From positions 374,501 to 438,500 of the forward strand of contig NZ_JAUTBL010000002.1 in the NCBI RefSeq assembly GCF_030819275.1: a DNA stretch of 64,000 nt, given 5' to 3'. The translations under genes were made by a program, and so were the position numbers. The DNA comes from Agrobacterium larrymoorei. Lineage in GTDB: Bacteria > Pseudomonadota > Alphaproteobacteria > Rhizobiales > Rhizobiaceae. This document shows positions 18,850 to 27,103 of this stretch, one piece after another. The stretch's first letter is position 1; every line of letters starts with the position of its first letter. The notes below the pieces were generated by a model, which saw nothing but the letters and a program-made list of their open reading frames with translations, was not told the origin of the DNA and did not search any database.

Positions 18850-21066
18850 ATGAGCACTTACACCAATTTCAAGATCGAAACCGATGCAGACGGCATTGCC
18901 CTCGTGACCTGGGACATGCCGGAAAAATCCATGAACGTCTTTACCGCTGAGGTGATGGAAGAGCTGAACGCCATCGTCGATGCGACGGTTGCCGACGCAG
19001 CCGTCAAGGGCGTGGTCTTCACTTCCGGCAAGAGCACCTTCTCCGGCGGCGCCGATCTTTCCATGATCAAGTCGATGTTCTCCTTCTATCATGAAGAGAA
19101 GACGAAGAACCCGGATGAAGCAGCCCAGAAGCTTTTCGATCTGGTCGGCAAGATGAATGGTCTCTTCCGCAAGATCGAAACCAACGGCAAGCCGTGGGTG
19201 TCCGCCATCAACGGCACCTGCATGGGCGGCGCCTTCGAACTGTCGCTCGCCTGCCATGGTCGCGTGGCTTCGAGCGCGAAGAGCGTCAAGATCGCGCTCC
19301 CGGAAGTCAAGGTCGGCATCTTCCCAGGTGCCGGTGGAACGCAGCGCGTGTCGCGCCTGACAGATGCGCAGTCGGCGTTGCAGATGATGACGACCGGCCA
19401 GTCGCTCACCGCTCAACGCGCCAAGGCGATGAACCTCGTGCACCAGGTCGCGGAGCCGGATCAGCTGATTTCGGCCGCCAAGCAGATGATCAAGGATGGT
19501 CTGAAGCCTGTCGCCCCTTGGGACGAGAGAGGCTTCAAGGCCCCGGGCGGCGGCATCTGGACGCCGGCGGCCGCACAGTTGTGGCCAGCCGCACCCGCGA
19601 TCCTGCGCCGTGAAAGCGCCGGTAATTATCCGGCGGCTCTCGCTATCCTGAAATGCGTCTATGAAGGTCTGCAATTGCCCTTCGATACCGCATTGAAGGT
19701 CGAGCAGCGCTACTTCACCGAGATCCTTCGCTCGAAGGAAGCCTTCGCGATGATCCGCTCGCTGTTCATCTCCATGCAGGAGCTGGGCAAGGGCGCGCGC
19801 CGCCCTGCCGGTCAGCCGAAGAGCGACCTGAAGCATGTCGGCGTTGTCGGCGCTGGCTTCATGGGCGCCTCCATAGCTTATGTCACGGCTGTGGCAGGTC
19901 TCGACGTCACGCTGATCGACCGCGATGACGAAGCCGCGGCCAAGGGCAAGACGACCTGCGAAGGCCTGGTCAAGGGCTCGGTCGACAAGGGCCGGATGAC
20001 GCCGGAGGAAGGTGCTGCCATTCTCGCACGCATCACCCCGACGTCGGATTACAGCGCATTGAAGACCGCAAACCTCGTGATCGAGGCCGTCTTCGAAGAC
20101 CGCGACGTGAAGAAGGCCGTGATCGAGCAGGTGGAAGCGGTGCTGCCGGAAGGCGCGATCTTTGCCTCCAACACCTCGACGCTGCCGATCACCGGCCTTG
20201 CGAAAAACTCCAAGCGCCCGGTCGATTTCATCGGCATTCACTTCTTCTCGCCCGTCGAGAAGATGATGCTGACCGAAGTGATCCTCGGCAAGGAGACAGG
20301 CGACAAGGCGCTCGCCGTCGCGCTGGATTACGTCGCCAGGATCAAGAAGACCCCGATCGTCGTCAACGACACGCGCGGCTTCTTCGTCAACCGTTGCGTG
20401 CTGCGCTACATGGCGGAAAGCTATGAGATGCTGATCGAAGGCGTCCCGCCGACGATGATCGAAAACGCCGCGAAATTCGCTGGCATGCCGGTCGGTCCGC
20501 TGGCGCTGAACGATGAAGTGGCAATCGATCTTTCCTACAAGATCCTGAAAGCCACGGCTGCGGATCTGGGAGACAAGGCCGTCGATCCGCGCCATATGGA
20601 ACTGGTCAAGAAACTGGTGGAAGATGAAGGCCGTTTCGGTCGCAAGAACTCTAAGGGCTTCTACGACTACCCGCCAAAGCCCGCCAAGAAGTCTCTCTGG
20701 CCCGGCCTGAAGGACCTCTACGCGCAGAAGAAGCCAGAGGACGTTGACATGGATACGCTGAAGCAGCGCTTCCTCGTTACTGTCGCACTGGAAGCGGCCC
20801 GCACGGTGGAAGAGGGCATCGTCACCGATCCGCGTGAGGCCGATGTCGGCTCCATCCTCGGCTTCGGCTTCGCGCCCTATACAGGCGGCGCGCTATCCTA
20901 CATCGACGGCATGGGTGTCGCAAACTTCGTGGCGCTGGCCGAAAAACTCGAGGCTGAATATGGCCCGCGCTTTGCCCCGACCTCGCTTTTGAAGGATCTG
21001 GCTGCCAAGGGCGAGACCTTCTACGGTCGCTTCGACCCCTACGCCAAGGCTGCCAAGGCCGCTTGA
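18850..21066 (+). CDS. Bifunctional enoyl-CoA hydratase / 3-hydroxyacyl-CoA dehydrogenase (FadB/FadJ type)
   Basis: A 738-residue fusion carrying out the hydration and NAD-dependent oxidation steps of beta-oxidation. The N-terminal crotonase domain shows FSGGADLSM and NGTCMGGAFELSLACHGR (oxyanion hole) up to about residue 200. The Rossmann motif GVVGAGFMGASIAYV starts near 337, followed by NTSTLPIT and GIHFFSPVEKMMLTE, and the C-terminal dehydrogenase domain includes KNSKGFYDY. The ATG at 18850 follows GGGAAGAGGA; the upstream in-frame extension overlaps the small membrane protein gene and is rejected. A terminator follows the stop. Confidence 0.95.
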   Translation: MSTYTNFKIETDADGIALVTWDMPEKSMNVFTAEVMEELNAIVDATVADAAVKGVVFTSGKSTFSGGADLSMIKSMFSFYHEEKTKNPDEAAQKLFDLVGKMNGLFRKIETNGKPWVSAINGTCMGGAFELSLACHGRVASSAKSVKIALPEVKVGIFPGAGGTQRVSRLTDAQSALQMMTTGQSLTAQRAKAMNLVHQVAEPDQLISAAKQMIKDGLKPVAPWDERGFKAPGGGIWTPAAAQLWPAAPAILRRESAGNYPAALAILKCVYEGLQLPFDTALKVEQRYFTEILRSKEAFAMIRSLFISMQELGKGARRPAGQPKSDLKHVGVVGAGFMGASIAYVTAVAGLDVTLIDRDDEAAAKGKTTCEGLVKGSVDKGRMTPEEGAAILARITPTSDYSALKTANLVIEAVFEDRDVKKAVIEQVEAVLPEGAIFASNTSTLPITGLAKNSKRPVDFIGIHFFSPVEKMMLTEVILGKETGDKALAVALDYVARIKKTPIVVNDTRGFFVNRCVLRYMAESYEMLIEGVPPTMIENAAKFAGMPVGPLALNDEVAIDLSYKILKATAADLGDKAVDPRHMELVKKLVEDEGRFGRKNSKGFYDYPPKPAKKSLWPGLKDLYAQKKPEDVDMDTLKQRFLVTVALEAARTVEEGIVTDPREADVGSILGFGFAPYTGGALSYIDGMGVANFVALAEKLEAEYGPRFAPTSLLKDLAAKGETFYGRFDPYAKAAKAA

Positions 21067-21089
21067 GCGGAACAGTTCGAAACAACAAG

Positions 21090-21119
21090 AGGGCGGCCAT
21101 CGGTCGCCTTTTTCTTTTG
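21090..21119 (+). terminator. Terminator of the beta-oxidation operon
   Basis: GGCGGCC and GGTCGCC pair around ATC with one G-T wobble and are followed by TTTTTCTTTTG, a classical Rho-independent signal 25 bases beyond the FadB/J-type stop. Confidence 0.8.
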
Positions 21120-21126
21120 TGCAGCA

Positions 21127-21170
21127 GCATCGGCCGGAAAATCGGACTCGATTTTCGGAAAGCACGATGC
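21127..21170. repeat. Intergenic mosaic-type hairpin repeat, copy 1
   Basis: Outer arms GCATCG and CGATGC enclose an inner stem (CGGAAAATCG / CGATTTTCGG). A second copy lies at 58232-58276, in opposite orientation. In both, the hairpin is followed on the element's strand by the block GCGTCCTTGTGC (here at 21191-21202). It resembles the RIME-like palindromic elements widespread between genes in Rhizobiaceae. Confidence 0.65.
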
Positions 21171-21339
21171 GTGGATCAAAGAAGATTGAGCGTCCTTGTG
21201 CGTCCAATAGGACGCTCGGCCTCTAGCGCGTCGCGCTTCCTCCGAGCGACACTGCATCCTTTTCTCCCCTCCGGCGTTTGGAGAGGGAGTTCTCCTGAGC
21301 ACGATCGGGAGCCCAAGGATTTTCCAAAAGGAGATGTGA

Positions 21340-21744
21340 ATGAGAGCGCCCGCACGATCCCACGGTTTCGACAAGCCAGCCGACTTGGAAGACGAACTGG
21401 CCCAGTTGGACGAAGAGCGAGCCGACGGCACACTCCGAACGCTTGATAAGCGCCCAGCTCCGCCAAAACCCGGTAGAAAGCCTGCGGAAGAAGCGTCGTT
21501 GCGCGCGCAGATCGCCGAGCTACGCCGTGACCTCGATGAGGTTCGTCGAGACGTCGAGAAACTGAGCGCATCGCGAAATGCGCCATCTCGCTCTGCCTCC
21601 GACGTGTCAAACTGGTTGCCAGTGGTGCGCTCGGTGGCCATCACCTCGCTCGCCAGCCGAATTTTCGCTTCGTCACCAATGATTGCCCTGATGGTAGCGG
21701 CCGTTCCGTTCGCGTTAGGCCTCACCGCAGGATCAAAACAGTAA
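21340..21744 (+). CDS. Hypothetical coiled-coil protein with C-terminal membrane helix
   Basis: A 134-residue protein with a very good AAAGGAGATGTGAATG start. It is charged and proline-containing at first, then has a heptad-rich helix (AQIAELRRDLDEVRRDVEKL, residues 49-70), and ends with a hydrophobic helix (SPMIALMVAAVPFALGL). I recognise no family. It stands alone between the beta-oxidation operon and tRNA-Phe and is followed by a hairpin. The long open frame on the opposite strand is considered a shadow because it lacks a ribosome site and domain similarity. Confidence 0.65.
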   Translation: MRAPARSHGFDKPADLEDELAQLDEERADGTLRTLDKRPAPPKPGRKPAEEASLRAQIAELRRDLDEVRRDVEKLSASRNAPSRSASDVSNWLPVVRSVAITSLASRIFASSPMIALMVAAVPFALGLTAGSKQ

Positions 21745-21780
21745 GCCTTCGATTGGCGCATAGAGCGGAACCTCAAGCTT

Positions 21781-21814
21781 GAGAGGCGAGGAGCAGCTTG
21801 CTTCCTCACCTCTC
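21781..21814 (+). terminator. Strong hairpin after the coiled-coil membrane protein gene
   Basis: GAGAGGCGAGGA pairs with TCCTCACCTCTC at 11 of 12 positions across a ten-base loop. The downstream T-run is weak (TCGTTTGGG), so termination efficiency is uncertain. Confidence 0.5.
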
Positions 21815-21883
21815 TCGTTTGGGTATCGTCAGAGGCTCTAAAAAAGCCCGAAGAAAAACTGTCAAAAAAGTTCGCCTGGGCGC

Positions 21884-21911
21884 TTGCCATGGCCGAACAA
21901 GCTGCTATAAC
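21884..21911 (+). promoter_or_regulatory. Probable sigma-70 promoter of tRNA-Phe
   Basis: TTGCCA (21884-21889) and TATAAC (21906-21911) are 16 bases apart and lie 70 bases before the mature tRNA, a typical stable-RNA promoter arrangement. Confidence 0.6.
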
Positions 21912-21980
21912 CCCGCTCACTTCCGGGGCGGAACACTCCCCGGCGCTTCAAAAAGCGAAGGTTCTTCAAGAGCCTGTAGT

Positions 21981-22056
21981 GCCCGGATAGCTCAGTTGGT
22001 AGAGCAGCGGATTGAAAATCCGCGTGTCGGTGGTTCAAATCCGCCTCCGGGCACCA
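21981..22056 (+). tRNA. tRNA-Phe (anticodon GAA), CCA encoded
   Basis: A 76-base cloverleaf: acceptor arms GCCCGGA and TCCGGGC, D arm GCTC...GAGC, anticodon stem GCGGA/TCCGC enclosing the loop TTGAAAA (anticodon GAA), and the T loop GGTTCAAATCC. The discriminator A and CCA are encoded. It borders the accessory toxin-antitoxin segment, but I could not find a duplicated 3' end that would mark an attachment site. Confidence 0.97.
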
Positions 22057-22418
22057 TTATTTTTCGAACTAAATCAAGTTCTCGCAACTCAACTGCTTTC
22101 ATGTCTCGCCCACCTCGTGTTGGACAATTCCGAAGCCTTTTGTATCAGTTTCCGCGCTCTCTAAATGGAAATGGGACCGGGTTTTCGATTTCAAAAAATT
22201 GGGCGAAGGTCGGGGGGGGGGGATGCGGCCCCGCATCAAGGGGGAATGCCCACACGGTCCCTAAGCCTGTGCGGGGAAGAGGATCAAGTTCAGCCATAAT
22301 CCAAAAGCCGCTGATCCCCACAATGCCACCCCTGAATAATTAAATTTCATTTGCTACGAGGTCCATGTTGACACATCAATAGCGTGCTGGGACTAAGGAC
22401 CTCGAACGAGGAACTGTG
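22057..22418. other. Non-coding stretch between tRNA-Phe and the toxin-antitoxin pair
   Basis: There is no supported gene in these 362 bases. Composition is less GC-rich than neighbours. It contains an 11-base G run at 22212-22222, immediately followed by the palindrome GATGCGG-CC-CCGCATC (22222-22237). It looks like degenerate or acquired sequence. The promoter of the downstream pair is probably within the last 100 bases, but I cannot point to it. Confidence 0.6.
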
Positions 22419-23096
22419 ATGAGTGGATTGATTGGTGTCGGACTGTATACGCCAGCAGAAGCCGGGAGGCTTTTGCACGTTGCTCCGGCGAAGATTTCTA
22501 GATGGCTCAACGGTCATTCGATCAGGGGGCGCGAGTACCCCGCGCTATGGGAGCCTGCGGTTCAGATAGATGGCGCCTCTACGACCTTAGCTTTCCGTGA
22601 CCTTATGGAAATCCGTGTGGCTGACGCCTTTCTCCGAGCCGGCGTCTCGGCAATTCAGGTCCGGGCCGCGATAGTTTATGCTAGAGAGGTATTGGCAGCA
22701 GACTACCCTTTATCAACTGAGCGCTTTAAGACTGATGGTCGAAACATCCTGCTGCGGGTATTCGAAAAGGATGCTGATGGCGTAGAGCGCGAGCGTCTCC
22801 TCAACTTGTTCCGCAGGCAATATGAGTTCAAGGAGGTCATCGAGCCTATTCTGAGGACTGTCGATTTTGATGAGGATGGGTCTCCGCGACTTTGGTATCC
22901 AGCCGGCAGGCGCGCAAATATATTGGTTGATCCCCTCCGCGCGTTCGGTCAGCCAATAGACGGCGTAACCAGCGTACCCACCGCCATACTTGCAACCTCC
23001 GCCGGAAACTTTGGTATCGAAGAAACTGCGATCGCCTACGACGTCCCAGAGGGGTCGGTGCGCCGCGCTGTCGAATTCGAACAGTCATTGAATTGA
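22419..23096 (+). CDS. VapB45-like antitoxin (HTH plus DUF433)
   Basis: A 225-residue protein with an N-terminal helix-turn-helix (YTPAEAGRLLHVAPAKISRWL) and a C-terminal DUF433-like helical domain (FGIEETAIAYDVPEGSVRRAVEF is a second HTH-like segment). Size and layout resemble the VapB45 antitoxin of Mycobacterium tuberculosis, which pairs with a PIN-like toxin. It ends seven bases before the toxin ATG. ATG 22419 follows GAGGAAC. By family analogy it would neutralise the toxin and repress its own promoter. The module is likely acquired, given its position behind a tRNA gene and its different base composition. Confidence 0.75.
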   Translation: MSGLIGVGLYTPAEAGRLLHVAPAKISRWLNGHSIRGREYPALWEPAVQIDGASTTLAFRDLMEIRVADAFLRAGVSAIQVRAAIVYAREVLAADYPLSTERFKTDGRNILLRVFEKDADGVERERLLNLFRRQYEFKEVIEPILRTVDFDEDGSPRLWYPAGRRANILVDPLRAFGQPIDGVTSVPTAILATSAGNFGIEETAIAYDVPEGSVRRAVEFEQSLN

Positions 23097-23102
23097 TGGT
23101 GG

Positions 23103-23528
23103 ATGCGGTTGAAAGTTCTTTTCGATAACTGCACATCCCCCATATATGCCTCAACATTGAACGGCTTCATCAGCCATTATGGGCACTCCGCCGTACACAT
23201 CAGCAACCTTGAAGGGCTCCCCAACGGTCGCAACTCAACCGATTTGGAATGGATTGAGTACTTGCGATCTTCCGGCTTCGTGTGGAGCTTCATAACTGGA
23301 GATGGTCGTGTTCTGAAAAATGCAGCCGAACGAGCTGCACTTAGATCAGCGGGCCTTCATGGTTTCGTTTTAGCGCCAGCCTATCAGAAGACTGCCCATA
23401 ACCACGTCGCATCTAACCTGCTGTGGCACTGGCCTGAAATGCAGCGGTTGACTGAAATTCTGAGCGCTCCTTCGATGCATGAGGTGCCCATGCAACGAAG
23501 CTCAAAGCTGCGGTCACTTCCCCTTTAG
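23103..23528 (+). CDS. VapC45-like PIN-domain toxin
   Basis: A 141-residue protein. LKVLFDNCTSP at the start supplies the first PIN acidic residue, SNLEGLP and STDLEWIEYL the central acids, and WSFITGDGRVLKN the ITGD-type fourth acidic motif, all as in PIN-like DUF5615/VapC45 toxins. Such proteins are Mg-dependent ribonucleases. It directly follows the DUF433 protein with a gap of six bases, which supports a type II toxin-antitoxin pair. The active-site residues look intact. No experimental link exists for this pair. Confidence 0.75.
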   Translation: MRLKVLFDNCTSPIYASTLNGFISHYGHSAVHISNLEGLPNGRNSTDLEWIEYLRSSGFVWSFITGDGRVLKNAAERAALRSAGLHGFVLAPAYQKTAHNHVASNLLWHWPEMQRLTEILSAPSMHEVPMQRSSKLRSLPL

Positions 23529-23733
23529 GTACCGTACACTGGCTCCTCTCTAGCGGGGCCAGAGCACCCCGGGCCCGCCTAGACAGAGGCAACGAAAAAG
23601 GCCGGGGCGAATTCGCACCGACCTCTTGTCGCTTGTCATCTGCCGCCAGTACATCCGTGGTCAACGTGCAAGCGGTGGCGCCGCCACGCCACTCGATTGG
23701 GAGAATGCGCGGCGGCGCGTTTGGTTCCAAATT

Positions 23734-24207
23734 TTAATCGAGTAGTTCTGCGGGTACCTTGCCGCCATTTTCTGATAGTTTTTTAAGCAAAGCCTTATGG
23801 AGCCAGTTGTTCATTTCGGCTGAACCATTGAGTTCGCCCGCATAGCCGAGCTCCTGCGCCAGCTCTTTGCGTTCTGCGAGGCTCGCATCCATGCCGAGCG
23901 CTTTCATCAGGTCGACGATCGAATGCTTCCAGTCCAGGCGTTGTCCACTGCGCTTGACTGCGGCGTCAAGCTGCGAAGCGACATCGACCTGCTGGGTGGA
24001 TGCAGAGGTCGGCGCAGACGGGACCGGTGCCGAACTGCCGGAGGTTGAGGGAACGGCCTCACCTGTGCCGCCGACGGGCGGTGCGGTGGTTGCAGCGGGT
24101 TCAGGGATGGATGAAGGGGCTGGTGTCGGTTCCGTGGCGGACGGGGATGTCTGCTCGGCATGGGCCGAACCGAAGATCGCGTCTTTGATCTTACCGAAGA
24201 TGCTCAT
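23734..24207 (-). CDS. DUF3597 domain protein
   Basis: A 157-residue protein starting MSIFGKIKDAIFG after a GAGGAAACATC site. A low-complexity linker rich in Pro, Ser, Ala and Thr (residues 20-75) leads to a compact C-terminal domain (VDVASQLDAAVKR, LDWKHSIVDLMKALGMD, LAQELGYAGE, MNNWLHKALL) typical of DUF3597. LysM-like proteins often accompany this family; its function is unknown. The 13 extra codons upstream are not used because the ribosome site points to 24207. Confidence 0.85.
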   Translation of the reverse strand: MSIFGKIKDAIFGSAHAEQTSPSATEPTPAPSSIPEPAATTAPPVGGTGEAVPSTSGSSAPVPSAPTSASTQQVDVASQLDAAVKRSGQRLDWKHSIVDLMKALGMDASLAERKELAQELGYAGELNGSAEMNNWLHKALLKKLSENGGKVPAELLD

Positions 24208-24401
24208 GATGTTTCCTCTTTCGACTGGCTGTGGATGTTGGTCCAACGGTTCGAAGGCGGATCGCGTTCCGATTGGATGCGAAAAAGCTGGCCCTACCCA
24301 AGGTAGTTGTCATCATCGACACGGTCATGGGTTCTGACACTGGGACAATCATATCCCGTATGAGAGGCTGCTTGCAGAGATCCTGCGGTTCTTTCGAAAT
24401 G

Positions 24402-24433
24402 GAAAAGGGGCAGCCAATCGACCGCCCCTTTTC
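24402..24433 (-). terminator. Terminator of the NitT/TauT-type ABC operon
   Basis: GAAAAGGGGC and GCCCCTTTTC are perfect complements around a 12-base loop, 24 bases past the permease stop. The T residues are within the stem on either strand, so it may act in both directions. Confidence 0.7.
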
Positions 24434-24457
24434 AATTCTATTGCCGAGTTCGCTATC

Positions 24458-25234
24458 TCAGGCTGGCCGCTCTTCCGCGGCGTTTGGACGCCAAGTGATG
24501 AGCTTCTTCTCCGCGACATCGAGGATAAGGTCGATGATGAGAACGAAGATGGCCAGGATGATGATGCCTGCAAAGACGCCGACCGCATCGAAATTGCCTT
24601 CCGAGCGAGCAATCAGATAGCCAAGACCCGCGGAAGCACCGAGATATTCGCCGATGATGGCGCCGACGACTGCGAAACCGACGGAGGTGCGCAGCGAAGA
24701 CAAGATCCAGCTTGCTGCGGCTGGGAAGTAGACATGGCGCAGAAGATCGGAGCGCTTTGCGCCCAGGATACGAGCGTTCGACAGGACCACCGGGTTTACT
24801 TCTTTCACGCCCTGCATGGCATTGAAGAAGGTGACGAAGAAGACGAGTGTGACGGCCAGTGCAACCTTTGACCAGAGGCCCAGTCCCAACCAGAGGACGA
24901 AGATCGGAGCCAGAACGACGCGTGGAATGGCATTGACCGCCTTGATGAACGGATCGAGCACGCGTGCCACGAATGGGCTTAGTCCAAGCCAAACGCCGGC
25001 TGCGACGCCAAGTCCCGTACCGATGAGATAGCCGAGCACCGTTTCACTCAAGGTAATGCCAACATGCTTGTAAAAGCCAGCATCGGCTATCCATGTGACG
25101 ACCTGCTTAACGATGTCGAATGGGGCTGGGAAGAAGAAGCGATCAATGGCGCCGGTCGATACGCCAAGCTGCCATCCACCAAGAATGATGACCAGAAGCG
25201 CAACCTGAATGAGGCGGATATTAATGGCGTGCAT
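24458..25234 (-). CDS. ABC transporter permease, NitT/TauT (SsuC-like) type
   Basis: A 258-residue inner-membrane permease with about six helices. The cytoplasmic coupling loop SLRTSVGFAVVGAIIGEYLGASAGLGYLI carries the conserved family signature that docks to the ATPase. It overlaps the ATPase gene by 14 bases. With that ATPase and the binding protein it forms a complete importer for an anion or small organic acid. The substrate cannot be read from the permease. Confidence 0.92.
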   Translation of the reverse strand: MHAINIRLIQVALLVIILGGWQLGVSTGAIDRFFFPAPFDIVKQVVTWIADAGFYKHVGITLSETVLGYLIGTGLGVAAGVWLGLSPFVARVLDPFIKAVNAIPRVVLAPIFVLWLGLGLWSKVALAVTLVFFVTFFNAMQGVKEVNPVVLSNARILGAKRSDLLRHVYFPAAASWILSSLRTSVGFAVVGAIIGEYLGASAGLGYLIARSEGNFDAVGVFAGIIILAIFVLIIDLILDVAEKKLITWRPNAAEERPA

Positions 25235-26042
25235 AGCTCTTCTCCACTTCGCCGCGCAGGGATGCCCAGATGTCGCGGTACAGAGTCATGAATTTCGGGT
25301 CGAGTTTAATTTCGGCGACATTGCGCGGCCGCTCGAGATCAACAGGGAAGCTTTCGATCACGCGGCTCTTCGGGCCAGCGGCCAGAACCACCACACGGTC
25401 GCCAAGCGCAATAGCCTCTTCCAGATCATGCGTGATCATCACGACCGCGCGGCGATCTTCCTGCCATAGGCGCAGAAGCTCGTTCTGCATCAGATGACGG
25501 GTATGGATATCAAGCGCCGAGAAGGGCTCGTCCATCAGGATGACCTTCGGCTCGGTAATCAGCGCCTGCGCCATCTGGACACGCTTGCGCTGGCCTCCAG
25601 ACAGCATGTGCGGGAAGCGGCTCTCGAAGCCCTTAAGGCCGACTTTTTCAAGCCACGCCATGACCTTCACCCGGCGTTCCGCTTCCGGCACGCCACGGAA
25701 CATCAAGCCCAGCTCGACATTCTGATAGGCCGTCTTCCAGGGAAGCAGGGCATCCTGCTGGAAGAGATAGCCAATATTGTTCTGCACGCCGTTGACGGGC
25801 GCACCATCAATGCTGACGGAGCCCTTGGCGGGTTTCAACAGGCCGGCGATTGCATTCAGGATGGTGGATTTGCCACAGCCCGTCGGGCCGACGATGGAGA
25901 GGAATTCTCCATCGCCAACCGCGAGGTTGACATCCTGAACGGCGGTGAAAGAACCGAATGCCATCGTCACATTATCGATGGCGACCATCGATTTAGGTTC
26001 TGACTGTGCCACCGGCGTGAGCTTTCTGACTGGTGAAGACAT
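25221..26042 (-). CDS. ABC transporter ATP-binding protein, NitT/TauT (SsuB-like) type
   Basis: A 273-residue ATPase with Walker A GPTGCGKST, Q-loop GYLFQQDALLPW, signature MLSGGQRKRV, Walker B VILMDEPFSALD and switch histidine ITHDLEEAI. The combination LLPW with EAIALGD is typical of nitrate/sulfonate/taurine-type importers. It lies between the binding protein (10 bases upstream) and the permease. Confidence 0.94.
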   Translation of the reverse strand: MSSPVRKLTPVAQSEPKSMVAIDNVTMAFGSFTAVQDVNLAVGDGEFLSIVGPTGCGKSTILNAIAGLLKPAKGSVSIDGAPVNGVQNNIGYLFQQDALLPWKTAYQNVELGLMFRGVPEAERRVKVMAWLEKVGLKGFESRFPHMLSGGQRKRVQMAQALITEPKVILMDEPFSALDIHTRHLMQNELLRLWQEDRRAVVMITHDLEEAIALGDRVVVLAAGPKSRVIESFPVDLERPRNVAEIKLDPKFMTLYRDIWASLRGEVEKSYARH

Positions 26043-26052
26043 GGACGGACCC

Positions 26053-27054
26053 TCAGTTTGCGGGTTTCGAAGCGGCGGCTTCGACGAACTTGTTGGTGTA
26101 GGTGGTGTTGAGATCGATCGTCGCCTTGGCCACAGCCTCGTTGAAGCTCTTCAGCACGGCGAGCGGCGTTTCGAGATCTTTCGGCTCGAACTTGCCGTCT
26201 TCGGAGAAGATGGCCTTCGCCGCTTCGACAGCCTTGATGTAGGTCGCCTTGTCGCCCGAGACGAAATCGTCCGGCAGCTTTTCGACGATCTCTTCAGCCG
26301 AATGCGCCTTCATCCAGTGCAGCGCCCGCACCGTGGCGTTGGTCACCTTCTGGATCACTTCTGGATTGGCATCGATATAATCCTGGGTCGCGTAGAGGAC
26401 CGAGGTTGGGTAAATACCGCCATAGACGTCCTTGGCGCCCTGATCGCTGCGCGCATCGATCAGGATCTTGCCGAGACCGCGCTCGACGACGATGGTCGCA
26501 GCCGGATCGTAATTGACGAGCAGGTCGATCTTGCCCTGCTGAAGAGCGGCAACGGCAGCAGCACCGGAACCGACACCGATGATGGAGATGTCGTTGTCGC
26601 TGAGATTATGCTCCTTCATGTAGTAACGAATGAAGAAGTCCGAGGACGAGCCCGGCGAGGTGATGCCGACCTTTTTACCCTTGATCGTTTCAGGCTTTGC
26701 CGGATCGAAGTCCGTGTCGTTCTTGCCGGCGAGAACCAGGCCGGAGTTGCGGGCCAGCATGACGAAGCCGACGACATGCTTGTTCTGCGACTGCATCTGG
26801 ATCGTGTGGTCGTAAAAGCCGACAGCGACATCCGTGGAGCCAGCCACAAGCGCCTGAAGCACCTTGGAACCGCCTTGAGCGAAGTTCTCGGTGGTCACAT
26901 CCAGACCTTCGTCCTTGTAATAGCCAAGGCTGGCGGCAACAGGGAAAGGCAGGTTGTTGAGGTTGTAGGAGCCAACGCTCATTCTCACGGATTCGGCATT
27001 GGCGGTGGCTGCAATGGCGCAGAGTGCGGCAGTTGCTAGCAGAAATTTACGCAT
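26053..27054 (-). CDS. ABC transporter substrate-binding protein, NitT/TauT type
   Basis: A 333-residue periplasmic binding protein (SsuA/THI5/NMT1 fold). The signal peptide is MRKFLLATAALCAIAATANA, cleaved before ESVRMSVG. The core motifs GYYKDEGLDV, GSTDVAVGFYDHTI and GKKVGITSPGSSSDFFIRY line the ligand cleft. ATG 27054 is preferred because GGAGGAGACCC precedes it. It lies just 49 bases downstream of the GalD-like gene on the same strand, so the transporter is probably expressed with that enzyme and may carry its pathway substrate, such as an aromatic or tricarboxylic acid. Confidence 0.92.
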   Translation of the reverse strand: MRKFLLATAALCAIAATANAESVRMSVGSYNLNNLPFPVAASLGYYKDEGLDVTTENFAQGGSKVLQALVAGSTDVAVGFYDHTIQMQSQNKHVVGFVMLARNSGLVLAGKNDTDFDPAKPETIKGKKVGITSPGSSSDFFIRYYMKEHNLSDNDISIIGVGSGAAAVAALQQGKIDLLVNYDPAATIVVERGLGKILIDARSDQGAKDVYGGIYPTSVLYATQDYIDANPEVIQKVTNATVRALHWMKAHSAEEIVEKLPDDFVSGDKATYIKAVEAAKAIFSEDGKFEPKDLETPLAVLKSFNEAVAKATIDLNTTYTNKFVEAAASKPAN

Positions 27055-27103
27055 GTGGGTCTCCTCCCGGTTTTCTCTATGCTGTGTGCCATAATGGCGT
27101 CGT

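Noticed and set aside
18829..20595. A 588-codon open frame on the minus strand
   Set aside because: It is the shadow of the FadB/J-type gene; its residue composition is typical of antisense frames in GC-rich DNA.
21039..21920. A 293-codon minus-strand frame over the coiled-coil gene and its flanks
   Set aside because: It has no ribosome site and crosses a terminator and the mosaic repeat. The plus-strand gene has the better start signals.
22212..22222. An 11-G tract as a phase-variation switch
   Set aside because: It is not inside or directly before a coding region or in a promoter spacer that I can define, so a contingency-locus role is not supported. It may also be a sequencing artefact.
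21981..23733. An integrative element bounded by tRNA-Phe attachment sites
   Set aside because: No copy of the tRNA 3' end was found downstream and there is no integrase, so only a remnant or simple insertion can be proposed.
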